Positions 1 through 7,388 of a stretch of DNA of 28,933 nucleotides are shown here, piece by piece. Source of the stretch: Acidobacteriota bacterium (lineage in GTDB: Bacteria > Acidobacteriota > Thermoanaerobaculia > Multivoradales > JAHEKO01); assembly GCA_029861655.1 (NCBI GenBank), contig JAOTZA010000003.1, positions 1 through 28,933 of the forward strand, read 5' to 3'. The first letter of the stretch is position 1; the number at the start of each line of letters is the position of its first letter. Made by a program: the position numbers and the translations under genes. The notes beneath the pieces are model-generated. The model did not search any database, was not told the origin of the DNA, and saw nothing but the letters and a program-made list of their open reading frames with translations.

Positions 1-897
1 CGGCTACTCGGCCGCGGTGACCGAGTTACGGTTCTCGACGAATTCAATGACTTCTACGACCCGGCACTCAAACGCCAGAACATCGCGAGCCACGACGAAC
101 ACCTCCAGAAGAACTCGCTCGTCGTGGTGGAAGGCGACATCCGAGATCAGGACCTGGTCGAGCGCACCATCCGCGAGGGGTCTTTCGATGCCATCATCCA
201 CCTCGCGGCACGCGCCGGTGTACGCCCCAGCCTGGCCGAGCCGATCCTCTACGAGCAGGTCAACTGCATCGGCACGCTTCACCTTCTCGAGGCCGCCCGC
301 CGCCACGGTCCAGAGAACTTCGTGTTCGGGTCCTCTTCTTCCGTCTACGGGATCAACAAGAAGGTTCCTTTCTCCGAGACCGACGAGGTCAACCAACCGA
401 TCAGCCCCTACGCCACCACCAAGAGAACGGGTGAGCTCCTCTGTTACAACTACAGCCATCTTTACGGTTTGAAGACCTCTTGTCTGCGTTTCTTCACGGT
501 CTTCGGCCCGGCGCAGCGCCCCGAAATGGCGATCCACAAATTCACCGATCTCATCGCGACCGGCAAGCCTGTGACGCTTTTCGGCGACGGCTCGAGCCGC
601 CGCGATTACACGTATATCGACGACATTGTCGATGGCATCATGGCGGCTTTGGGGCTAGCTCCCGATTTCGAGATCTTCAACCTCGGTGGTGCCGAGACCA
701 CGGGGCTTTCCGACCTGGTCGACTGGATCGGCGCCGAGCTTGCCGTCGAGCCCCAGATCAACTATCTTCCCGACCAGCCGGGCGACGTCCCGATCACCTA
801 TGCCGATATAACCAAAGCCGGCGAACTGCTCAACTACTCACCCAAGGTGCCCATCCGCGACGGTCTGCGGCGCTTTATCGAGTGGTACAAACGCTAG
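1..897 (+). CDS. UDP-glucuronate 4-epimerase-like NAD-dependent sugar epimerase (5' partial)
   Basis: An extended short-chain dehydrogenase/reductase of the nucleotide-sugar epimerase group. The reading frame is open to base 1, so the N-terminal GxxGxxG nucleotide-binding loop lies outside the window; about 298 codons remain. The visible part starts just before a DEFNDFYDP segment near residues 14-22, resembling the D-N-x-N-D-Y-Y-D stretch of UDP-GlcA 4-epimerases. The serine-rich SSSSVYG motif and the catalytic Tyr-x3-Lys (YATTK, visible residues 137-141) are intact. A later RDYTYIDDIV segment is typical of this family. Next come UDP-glucose dehydrogenase and UDP-xylose synthase, so UDP-GlcA to UDP-GalA conversion fits the context (inference). 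UDP-glucose 4-epimerase (GalE-like) is the main alternative. The stop is TAG at 895-897. Confidence 0.8.
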   Translation, partial: RLLGRGDRVTVLDEFNDFYDPALKRQNIASHDEHLQKNSLVVVEGDIRDQDLVERTIREGSFDAIIHLAARAGVRPSLAEPILYEQVNCIGTLHLLEAARRHGPENFVFGSSSSVYGINKKVPFSETDEVNQPISPYATTKRTGELLCYNYSHLYGLKTSCLRFFTVFGPAQRPEMAIHKFTDLIATGKPVTLFGDGSSRRDYTYIDDIVDGIMAALGLAPDFEIFNLGGAETTGLSDLVDWIGAELAVEPQINYLPDQPGDVPITYADITKAGELLNYSPKVPIRDGLRRFIEWYKR

Positions 898-954
898 CCT
901 GAGCTTCTCACCGACCTTCTACTGCAACGCCGGAAATGCCTGCATCTACTGCGT

Positions 955-960
955 TACACT
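955..960 (+). promoter_or_regulatory. Possible -10 element upstream of ugd
   Basis: A TACACT hexamer preceded by GCGT lies in the 115-bp gap between the epimerase and the UDP-glucose dehydrogenase gene. It would place a transcript start about 45 bases before the ATG at 1013. No convincing -35 hexamer is visible at normal spacing, so this is a weak call. It resembles the GC-TANAAT-type hexamers found before several other genes in the window. Confidence 0.25.
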
Positions 961-1012
961 CCCGTCGCTACGAACCTTGGTGAAAAGCTCAGACTAGCCG
1001 AGAGAATCTCTA

Positions 1013-2392
1013 ATGAAAATATGTGTCGTAGGAAGTGGCTACGTGGGTCTGGTCACCGGCGCGTGCCTTGCCGACTTCGGCATGCAGGTGGCCTGTGTGG
1101 ACAAGGACGCGGCCAAGATCGAATCCCTCAACCGCTGCGAGATCCCCATTTTCGAGCCGGGTCTCACGACTCTGGTGCGCAAGAACATGGAGGCGGGACG
1201 TCTTCGTTTTACCACCGATCTCAACCCCGAGATCGCCGCCGCCCAGGCGGTCTTCATAGCCGTCGGAACACCACCACGTCCGGACGGATCGGCTGATCTG
1301 GTCTACGTCCGTGAAGTGGCTCGATCGATCGCTGAAAACCTCAACGGCTACAAGGTCATCGTCACCAAGAGCACGGTGCCGATCGGAACCGGCCGGATTA
1401 TCGAAGAGATTGTTGCCGCCGGCAGCGGCGGACACCCCTTCTCGGTGGTCTCCAACCCCGAGTTTCTGCGCGAGGGATCGGCCATCGAAGACTTCATGCG
1501 ACCCGACCGCGTAGTCGTCGGCAGCTGGGACGAGCGGGCCACCGAAATCATGCTGGCCATCTACTCGCCACTACGGGTCGCCGACGTGCCTTTTGTGCTC
1601 ACGACAGTGGAAAGCGCCGAGCTCATCAAATACGCTTCCAACTCGTTTCTGGCGACAAAAATCTCCTTTATCAACGAAGTAGCACATCTGTGCGAAAAGT
1701 TGGACGCCGATGTCGAAGTCGTTGCCCGTGGTATGGGACTCGACAGCCGTATTGGACCCAAGTTTCTCCATCCGGGGCCCGGCTTTGGCGGCTCGTGCTT
1801 CCCCAAGGACTCGAGCGCTATCGTTCAGATCGCCCGTGATCAGGGGCTTACCTTCGAGATCATGGAGGCGGTGCTCTCGGTCAACGCGGCGACCAAGAAA
1901 CGCATGGTCGAAAAGATCGACCAGGCCTTTTACGGGCTGGAGGGCAAGAAAGTAGCCGTGCTGGGCCTCTCCTTCAAACCGGAGACCGACGACATCCGCG
2001 AATCACCTGCCCTCGAGATCATCGGGGGTCTGCTGAGCCGCGGGGCCGACGTAAAGGCCTTCGACCCTGAGGCGATGGAAGCGTGTCGCGGTCTGTGGCC
2101 GCAGGTAAAGCTGGCCGGCGACCCCTATGAAGCGGCCGAGAACGCCGACGGCGTGGTGATCGTCACCGAGTGGAACCAGTTCCGCGCGCTCGAACTCCGC
2201 CGGCTGCACAAACTGGTCAAAACACCGCTGGTCGTCGACTTGCGAAACATCTACGACCCGGCACGGATGGCGGCCGCCGGTTTTCGTTATGTCTCGATCG
2301 GGCGCCCGAGCCTTCAGTCAGAGACTCAGTCAGAGACTCAGACGGGGACTCGGACGGGGACCGAGACGACGTCGGAAACGGGTGGCGCATGA
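1013..2392 (+). CDS. ugd: UDP-glucose 6-dehydrogenase
   Basis: Oxidises UDP-glucose twice with NAD+ to UDP-glucuronate, a cytoplasmic step in polysaccharide precursor synthesis. The protein is 459 residues, slightly longer than usual for the family. The N-terminus has the Rossmann motif G7-x-G9-x2-G12, and the active-site cysteine is Cys262 in GFGGSCFPKD. The three family domains (NAD-binding, central, UDP-binding with the SFKPETDDIRES segment) are all present. The extra length is a C-terminal tail of about 24 residues rich in Ser, Glu, Thr and Gln, encoded by a 12-bp tandem repeat (2314-2361). The ATG at 1013 starts directly with the Rossmann strand. The stop overlaps the next start (ATGA at 2389-2392), so translation of the downstream UDP-xylose synthase is probably coupled. 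Confidence 0.95.
   Translation: MKICVVGSGYVGLVTGACLADFGMQVACVDKDAAKIESLNRCEIPIFEPGLTTLVRKNMEAGRLRFTTDLNPEIAAAQAVFIAVGTPPRPDGSADLVYVREVARSIAENLNGYKVIVTKSTVPIGTGRIIEEIVAAGSGGHPFSVVSNPEFLREGSAIEDFMRPDRVVVGSWDERATEIMLAIYSPLRVADVPFVLTTVESAELIKYASNSFLATKISFINEVAHLCEKLDADVEVVARGMGLDSRIGPKFLHPGPGFGGSCFPKDSSAIVQIARDQGLTFEIMEAVLSVNAATKKRMVEKIDQAFYGLEGKKVAVLGLSFKPETDDIRESPALEIIGGLLSRGADVKAFDPEAMEACRGLWPQVKLAGDPYEAAENADGVVIVTEWNQFRALELRRLHKLVKTPLVVDLRNIYDPARMAAAGFRYVSIGRPSLQSETQSETQTGTRTGTETTSETGGA
2314..2361 (+). repeat. 12-bp tandem repeat (four units) in the 3' end of ugd
   Basis: Four consecutive 12-bp units lie at 2314-2325, 2326-2337, 2338-2349 and 2350-2361. The first two are identical (TCAGTCAGAGAC). 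The third and fourth diverge to TCAGACGGGGAC and TCGGACGGGGAC, and a decayed fifth follows. The unit is a multiple of three, so it adds four residues per copy (SETQ-like, then TGTR/TGTE-like) to the tail of the dehydrogenase without shifting frame. Confidence 0.85.
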
Positions 2393-3333
2393 CAACCTCG
2401 GTCGTGACCGGTGGCGCCGGCTTTCTCGGCTCGCATCTCTGCGATCGGCTTCTCGCCGAGTCGCACCGTGTCATCTGCCTCGACAACCTGATAACCGGAA
2501 ACCCGGCCAACATCCAACATCTGGTCGACAATGATCGCTTTCGTTTCATCCATCACGACGTAAGCAACTTTGTCGATATCGATGAGCCCGTGGACAACGT
2601 CCTTCACTTCGCTTCGCCGGCCAGCCCGATCGACTATCTCGAGCTTCCCATCCAGACCCTGAAAGTCGGCTCGCTTGGAACCCACAACACCTTGGGGTTG
2701 GCCAAGGCCAAAGGGGCCCGCTACTTTCTCGCCTCGACCTCCGAGGTATACGGCGATCCCCTGATCCATCCCCAACCCGAGAGCTACTGGGGAAACGTAA
2801 ACCCCGTAGGACCCCGTGGGGTCTATGACGAAGCCAAACGTTTCGGCGAGGCAATGGTGATGGCGTACCACCGCTACCACGGCCTCGAGACCCGCATCGT
2901 ACGGATCTTCAACACCTATGGCCCGCGCATGCGGCCCCGGGACGGCCGCGTGGTACCGGCGTTTATCGACCAGGCCCTGGCCGGACAGGATTTGACCGTT
3001 TTCGGCGATGGCAGTCAGACCCGTTCGTTCTGCTATGTCGATGATCTGGTCGAGGGCATCTACAGACTGCTCACGAGCGATATCAACGAACCTGTAAATA
3101 TAGGTAACCCCGCCGAAATGACGATCCTCCAGTTTGCGAACGCCATTCTCGAGTTGATCGAGAGCCCGAGCGAGATCGCGTTCAGGGAACTGCCGGTCGA
3201 CGACCCCAAGACCCGGCAACCCGACATCACCCGCGCGCGCGAATTGCTCGGCTGGGAACCCAAGGTACCGCTCGAGAAAGGACTCTCGGCGACCATCGAG
3301 TATTTCCGCGAGCTACGGACGGTCTCCACATGA
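2389..3333 (+). CDS. uxs: UDP-glucuronate decarboxylase (UDP-xylose synthase)
   Basis: Converts UDP-glucuronate to UDP-xylose with NAD+ as a recycled cofactor, using the product of the preceding dehydrogenase. The protein is 314 residues, the normal bacterial length. The Rossmann motif TGGAGFLG is at residues 7-14. The STSEVYGDP segment (from residue 116) carries the family's characteristic Glu119, and the catalytic pair is Tyr146/Lys150 (YDEAK). The frame stays open upstream to 2170, but that part overlaps ugd out of frame. The ATG at 2389 sits in a 4-nt ATGA overlap with the ugd stop and begins just before the first beta strand, so it is the chosen start. The downstream gene also begins in an ATGA overlap at 3330. 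Confidence 0.93.
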   Translation: MTTSVVTGGAGFLGSHLCDRLLAESHRVICLDNLITGNPANIQHLVDNDRFRFIHHDVSNFVDIDEPVDNVLHFASPASPIDYLELPIQTLKVGSLGTHNTLGLAKAKGARYFLASTSEVYGDPLIHPQPESYWGNVNPVGPRGVYDEAKRFGEAMVMAYHRYHGLETRIVRIFNTYGPRMRPRDGRVVPAFIDQALAGQDLTVFGDGSQTRSFCYVDDLVEGIYRLLTSDINEPVNIGNPAEMTILQFANAILELIESPSEIAFRELPVDDPKTRQPDITRARELLGWEPKVPLEKGLSATIEYFRELRTVST

Positions 3334-3608
3334 ACTCGCCCGACTCCAGTCGCAAAGCCCTGGGCTTCGCGCTCGAAAAGTACCCGGAGCGCGTCGAGGT
3401 GGCACCCGTGGACCAGCTATTAATCGACAGTGCGCGCCAGAACGCCAGACGACCGGCGTATTTGAAGCTCGCCGTGCCGGACGAGCTCGTCAAGAGTCTC
3501 AAAGGCTCACGCGCCAGCGAGGATATCGTGCTTCTAGTACGGATTCCGAAGGAAGTACAGGAACGCGCCGACAGCCGTATTGTCCTACCTGGGGAGATGG
3601 AACGATGA
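3330..3608 (+). CDS. Small conserved-context protein of unknown function (92 aa)
   Basis: I do not recognise this 92-residue protein. It has no signal peptide, membrane segment or cysteine, and is fairly charged: a basic N-terminal half containing a KYPERVEV stretch, a middle with paired Lys/Glu residues, and an acidic/basic C-terminus ending EMER. It is very likely a real gene because both ends are 4-nt ATGA overlaps, with UDP-xylose synthase upstream and the YggX-like gene downstream. That makes it part of a translationally coupled string. Co-translation suggests a role linked to its neighbours, but nothing in the sequence says which one. Confidence 0.7.
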   Translation: MNSPDSSRKALGFALEKYPERVEVAPVDQLLIDSARQNARRPAYLKLAVPDELVKSLKGSRASEDIVLLVRIPKEVQERADSRIVLPGEMER

Positions 3609-3874
3609 GCGGTATCGACTGCGTTCGATGCGGACGCAACTCAGCACCTCTCGCCGAGCGGCCGGTGCCGGGCGAGGTTGGCCGAGAGATCGTCGAGAAG
3701 ATCTGCCCCGCCTGCTGGGCCGAGTGGCAGAACGCGGAAGTCATGGTGATCAACGAGCTACGGCTCAACTTTATGGACCCCAAATCGATCGACATCCTCA
3801 CCCAGCACATGAGGGAGTTTCTGCTTCTGGACGGCAAGGGCCCGAACCTGCCCCCGGGTATTCCGACCTCCTAG
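3605..3874 (+). CDS. YggX-like Fe(2+)-trafficking/oxidative-protection family protein with two CxxC pairs
   Basis: The 89-residue protein matches the YggX family in its core: a PGEVG turn near residue 22, then a W-A-E-W-Q-N segment, an INE-x-R-L-N segment and a C-terminal helix ending in a Phe/Leu-rich stretch with GKG. YggX proteins are implicated in protecting Fe-S clusters and in iron handling in the cytoplasm. Unlike the E. coli protein, which has a single conserved N-terminal cysteine, this one has C6-x2-C9 and C34-x2-C37, which could form a zinc-ribbon-like site (inference). The start ATG at 3605 overlaps the previous stop by 4 nt. The family call rests on recalled motifs and was not searched. 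Confidence 0.75.
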   Translation: MSGIDCVRCGRNSAPLAERPVPGEVGREIVEKICPACWAEWQNAEVMVINELRLNFMDPKSIDILTQHMREFLLLDGKGPNLPPGIPTS

Positions 3875-3902
3875 CCTGCGTGGAAGTGCGCCCCTCGCAG
3901 TT

Positions 3903-4604
3903 TTGACCCAGGCCTCCACACGTTCTTTGCGCTCGGCGTTCGTGCGAGCGGGTATGCTGGTCACCGTCGTCGCGACGGCTCTCGTGCTCCTGCGTTGGGG
4001 ACCCGGCGCCGGTCTTTTCGACCGCGAAACGGTGATCGAGACTCTCGGCAAGCTGCGCCAGTCGCCCTGGGCAGCCCCGGCGCTGGTGGTGGGGCTCGCC
4101 CTGGTCTCGCCCACGGGTTTGCCCGTCACACCGTTGCTCGTAGCTGGAGCCGTGGTCTTCGGCGTTTGGTGGGGTTGGCTACTCAACCTCACAGGATGTA
4201 TGGCCGGGGGAACCATCGGCTTCTTGCTGGCTCACTCGCTGGGTCGTGACCTGGTAGCGCACACCATCGGCGGTTCTCGCCTGGAGCGCATCCAGGGGCT
4301 GATCGACCGTCACGGTTTCTGGACCTTGGCCCGGATCCGCTTCGTCCCGATTCCGTATGGACTGGTCAACTACGCGACGGCTCTCGCAGGTATGAAGTTC
4401 TCGATTTTCTTCTTCGCCACGCTAGTCGGCCTGGCACCGACACTACTGGTGCAAGCCTTTGTGGCACACGGCATCGTCTACGGTGCCGCCGAAGGCCGTC
4501 CCGCCCTTCTCTGGGGCGCCGGGGCTACACTCTTTGTGATGTTCGGTCTCACCTGGCTACCGGGACTCCGCCGGCTGACCGATTCCCGAGGGGACAACTC
4601 GTGA
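3903..4604 (+). CDS. TVP38/TMEM64-type VTT-domain membrane protein
   Basis: A polytopic inner-membrane protein of up to 233 residues. A basic N-terminal tail leads into a first hydrophobic helix. The VTT (DedA/SNARE-associated) core follows: a Pro/Gly-rich re-entrant segment (PTGLPVTPLLVAG), a glycine-rich second segment ending in LGRD, a middle amphipathic region, the R-x-R-F-V-P-I-P-Y-x2-V-N-Y motif, and a last helix before a short cytoplasmic tail. Family members are thought to act in lipid scrambling or transport; the substrate here is unknown. The longest start is TTG at 3903. GTG at 3942 or ATG at 3954 are alternatives, and none has a strong ribosome site. Its stop overlaps the next gene's GTG start by 4 nt. 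Confidence 0.85.
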   Translation: MTQASTRSLRSAFVRAGMLVTVVATALVLLRWGPGAGLFDRETVIETLGKLRQSPWAAPALVVGLALVSPTGLPVTPLLVAGAVVFGVWWGWLLNLTGCMAGGTIGFLLAHSLGRDLVAHTIGGSRLERIQGLIDRHGFWTLARIRFVPIPYGLVNYATALAGMKFSIFFFATLVGLAPTLLVQAFVAHGIVYGAAEGRPALLWGAGATLFVMFGLTWLPGLRRLTDSRGDNS

Positions 4605-5617
4605 AACTCAAGTGGTGGATGGGGCTCTTCGCGGCGATCTTGTTGTCGTCAATGGGCACCCTATACGCCGATGTCACCACCGAAGCAGTGGAAGCGGCAC
4701 AGCGATCGATCAACGCGGGCGACCCCGAACAGGCGATCAGCCTTCTCGCCCCTTGGATCAAGAAGAATCCAAAAGACGCCAACGCGCTTCTCGTACGGAG
4801 CACCGCCCGCTTTGTGCTGGGCCGTTTTGACGCCGGGATCCAAGACCTCGAAAAGGCTCTCCAGCTGGACCCCACCTTGAGGCAGGCCTGGCTCAACCGA
4901 GCCGCCGTTGATCTGGCAAACCACGACTACGAACGCGCCTTGGTGGCCTTCGGGAACGCCGAGAGATTGGCCCCTGATGAGCCCGACAACGCCCTCAATA
5001 TCGGAGCCGTACACCTCCTGAAGGGAGACCTCGCAGCTGCTACCACTCGGTTCCGGAGCTATCTGAAGAAGAACCCGAGGTCTGCAAGCGCTTACTATCT
5101 GGTCGCTTCGAACTACGGAATGGTCGGACAGGTGGCGCTCGCAACGCAAGCGCTCGACTATGCCATCCAGCTCGACGAAAAGGTGCGTCGCCGAGCGCGG
5201 GTGGATCCCAACTTTTCGGATGTCGCCCGCGACCCGCGCTTTCGCGAACTGCTGGAGACCGACCGTTACCGAATCCCGTCGGGTGCGCTTCGCGTTGATC
5301 GGAAATTCAACGCCGGGTTTACCGGACCGGACGGCCGGCTCCTCGACGCGGTCATTCGCAGTCTCGAACTGACCTCCGAGCCGTTTGACCAGCAGGTCGA
5401 GGTGGCAGAGGAGTGGGCTCTCGTTTGGGCGGAGAGTTTCCGGATCAAGGTTTCCCGCGAAGACCTGGCGGTAAGTCGCGTGGAGTTGACCGCCGCCCCC
5501 GGAAGCCACCGACCCGAGGTATGGAAACGGAAGAGCGAAGAGTTGTTTCGACAGATCACGGTGCAGCTCTTTGGGATGACAGACAAGACGCCCGCGACAC
5601 CGAAAGAGCCGGGCTAG
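4601..5617 (+). CDS. Exported TPR-repeat protein
   Basis: A 338-residue protein with an N-terminal signal peptide (basic KLK, hydrophobic core, likely cleavage after the alanine near residue 23). Several tetratricopeptide repeats follow over about residues 25-200: regularly spaced A-x3-Y/F and G-x2-A positions, and the L-x-P-x3-x-A-W-L/N type junctions. The C-terminal 130 residues are a separate alpha/beta region I do not recognise. It starts at GTG 4601 in a 4-nt overlap with the VTT gene, with a GAGGGG ribosome site 8-13 bases upstream. It ends the plus-strand operon and is convergent with the FabH-like gene, 17 bp away. TPR scaffolds bind other proteins; the partner is unknown. Confidence 0.8.
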   Translation: MKLKWWMGLFAAILLSSMGTLYADVTTEAVEAAQRSINAGDPEQAISLLAPWIKKNPKDANALLVRSTARFVLGRFDAGIQDLEKALQLDPTLRQAWLNRAAVDLANHDYERALVAFGNAERLAPDEPDNALNIGAVHLLKGDLAAATTRFRSYLKKNPRSASAYYLVASNYGMVGQVALATQALDYAIQLDEKVRRRARVDPNFSDVARDPRFRELLETDRYRIPSGALRVDRKFNAGFTGPDGRLLDAVIRSLELTSEPFDQQVEVAEEWALVWAESFRIKVSREDLAVSRVELTAAPGSHRPEVWKRKSEELFRQITVQLFGMTDKTPATPKEPG

Positions 5618-5634
5618 CCGAGGCGCTCGGGCGA
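5618..5634. terminator. Possible bidirectional hairpin between convergent genes
   Basis: The 17-bp space between two convergent stop codons contains CCGAG-GCG-CTCGG, a perfect 5-bp stem with a 3-base loop. No T-run follows on either strand, so a factor-independent terminator is only a possibility. Confidence 0.25.
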
Positions 5635-6720
5635 TTACAACCGCATCAACACCGAGCCCCAGTGGAGACCGGCGCCGAGAGCGGTAAAGGCAACCAACGA
5701 TCCGGGCTCGGCCTTGCCCGCCGCCCTCGCTTCTTCGAAACAAATCGGCAACGTGGCCGAGGTCGTGTTGCCGTATTTCTGGATGACGTTGTGGACGCGT
5801 TCGTCGGGCAGCTTCAAGGCCCGCTGCGCCGCCTCATTGATACGCAGGTTGGCCTGGTGCATGACCAGAAGATCCAGGTCGTCGAGACCAAAACCATTCT
5901 CTTCGAGCAGCTCTTTGGTCACCCGCGGCATTCGAGTGACAGCCAGTTTGAACACCTTGCGTCCGTCCATGACCGGTACCGTTTCGCCGCTCTCGATCAT
6001 CGCCAAATCGACCCAGGGGCGTTTTGTCGAACCGGCACCGGGCACATAGAGGATCTCGCGGTGAGCACCGTCGCCCAGGAGCCGGGAGCCAAGGATGCCA
6101 AGCTGAGCGCCGCCGGAGCCGATCTCACCACGAAAGACCATGGCGCCCGCTCCGTCTCCGAAGAGTACGGTCAGGTGCCGGAAGCGTGAGTTCCACTCGA
6201 GTTCGTCGTCGCCCAGCGGACCCTCATCCTTTCCGAGAACCACTCTCCAGGTTCGCTCGCTCCAGGGAATCAGACTCGAATGCACATCGGCTCCCACGAG
6301 AAGAACCGTTTTCGCCACGCCGCTGCGCACCAACGCGTCGACGACCTGGAGACCGTAGGCGAAGCCCGCACACTGCTGGCGGATGTCAAGGGCGGGACGC
6401 GCGCCGATTCCCAACCGTTCCTGGATCAGGGTGCCACAGCCGGGGAAATAGTGATCCGGAGTCATCGTTGCACAAACGATGTAGTCGATCTCTTCCGGCT
6501 CGACACCAGCATCCTCGAGCGCCGCCAGCGCAGCCTGGGCTCCGAGATCGGCGGACCCCGTCCCCGGTTCTACAAAGAAGCGGGTCACCACGCCGCTGCG
6601 TTCTCGGATCCACTCGTCGTTCGTGTCCATCACGCGGGCCAGGGCGTTGTTGTCCACTTCGACCTGCGGGATCGCAGTGCCCGCGCCGAGGAGGACCGTC
6701 CTAGTTGGGCTCGGGCTCAT
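5635..6720 (-). CDS. 3-oxoacyl-ACP synthase III (FabH-like)
   Basis: A 361-residue beta-ketoacyl-ACP synthase III family enzyme, which condenses an acyl-CoA with malonyl-ACP. The complete catalytic triad is present: Cys117 in QQCAGF, His288 in the ACP-docking HQANLRI motif, and Asn318 in YGNTTSAT. The Cys-to-His distance is 171 residues against 132 in E. coli FabH. The extra 39 or so residues include an acidic, Trp-rich segment around residues 152-180. The gene starts at an ATG that overlaps the GWxTD-like gene's stop by 4 nt. No other fatty-acid synthesis genes are adjacent, so a dedicated role in a special lipid or secondary product is possible (inference). Housekeeping FabH is the default reading. 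Confidence 0.9.
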   Translation of the reverse strand: MSPSPTRTVLLGAGTAIPQVEVDNNALARVMDTNDEWIRERSGVVTRFFVEPGTGSADLGAQAALAALEDAGVEPEEIDYIVCATMTPDHYFPGCGTLIQERLGIGARPALDIRQQCAGFAYGLQVVDALVRSGVAKTVLLVGADVHSSLIPWSERTWRVVLGKDEGPLGDDELEWNSRFRHLTVLFGDGAGAMVFRGEIGSGGAQLGILGSRLLGDGAHREILYVPGAGSTKRPWVDLAMIESGETVPVMDGRKVFKLAVTRMPRVTKELLEENGFGLDDLDLLVMHQANLRINEAAQRALKLPDERVHNVIQKYGNTTSATLPICFEEARAAGKAEPGSLVAFTALGAGLHWGSVLMRL

Positions 6721-7388
6721 CCGGCCGACCGGTTCGACTGGAGCTGGCCAGGCCGCGGAACGTAGCGAACGGTCCGCTCCTCCTTCTGAACAAAAAAGTA
6801 CTGACGTTGAGGCAACTTCATATCGAGGCCCGGCGGTGCGCTTTTCGAGTAGTCCCAGATCTCGATGGTCACCGTCCGACGCCGGCGTTCCTCACCCGAC
6901 CAGTACCGAACACTGTCCGGGGGACCATAGAGAATGAACGTCTCGCCACGATCGGTTCGCCGGCCGAGAAACGTGCCTTCAGAATAGAGCCGGTCGGCGG
7001 CTCGTGCCCGTCGATCAAAGACACCCTCGGGCTGCTCCTGCGGCCAGGGCCGATTAGGGTCCCTGCGCACCTCCCAGAAATCTACAATAAATGACTCGGC
7101 CTCCTGGTCGTCGGTCAAGGCCAGAAAACGCCGGCGCTCTTCCTCGGTCGCGATCTTGGACATCGGACCGACGAGCCACTGCGAAAGGCTCGGGTTCAGA
7201 AAGAAATTGGTCAGATCCTCGGGTGCAAGCTCCTTGGCTCTCTTGCCCTTGGCTGCCACGGTGGGCGGACTGAGGGCCAGGGCCAGGGTCAGGGCCAATC
7301 CGAGCCGGCCGAGACCGTTAACCCGTCGTCGCCGTCCCGACTGGCGCTGATTGCTAGGACCGACGCAGTAGATCGAGAAACTCCTCAC
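6717..7388 (-). CDS. GWxTD-domain-like exported protein
   Basis: The protein is 223 residues from a GTG start at 7386-7388. A basic N-terminus and an Ala/Leu-rich segment ending in VAAKG form a signal peptide. The rest matches the GWxTD domain found in Acidobacteriota and related phyla: W-L near residue 70, an EERRRFLALTDDQE helix, F-W-x2-R-R-D-P, then TDRG followed by F-I-L-Y-G-P-P-D. The eponymous motif here reads G-R-R-T-D, so the Trp is replaced. The start overlaps folE by 35 nt, and no in-frame ATG lies downstream before the signal peptide, so the true start is uncertain. The stop overlaps the FabH-like start. The biochemical function of this family is unknown to me. Confidence 0.8.
   Translation of the reverse strand: MRSFSIYCVGPSNQRQSGRRRRVNGLGRLGLALTLALALSPPTVAAKGKRAKELAPEDLTNFFLNPSLSQWLVGPMSKIATEEERRRFLALTDDQEAESFIVDFWEVRRDPNRPWPQEQPEGVFDRRARAADRLYSEGTFLGRRTDRGETFILYGPPDSVRYWSGEERRRRTVTIEIWDYSKSAPPGLDMKLPQRQYFFVQKEERTVRYVPRPGQLQSNRSAG

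Noticed and set aside
2338..3219. 293-codon antisense open frame over UDP-xylose synthase
   Set aside because: It is the codon shadow of a strongly supported gene; it shows no recognisable motif and no ribosome site.
4661..5743. 360-codon antisense open frame over the first TPR gene
   Set aside because: It would overlap both the TPR gene and the FabH-like gene and has no family pattern.
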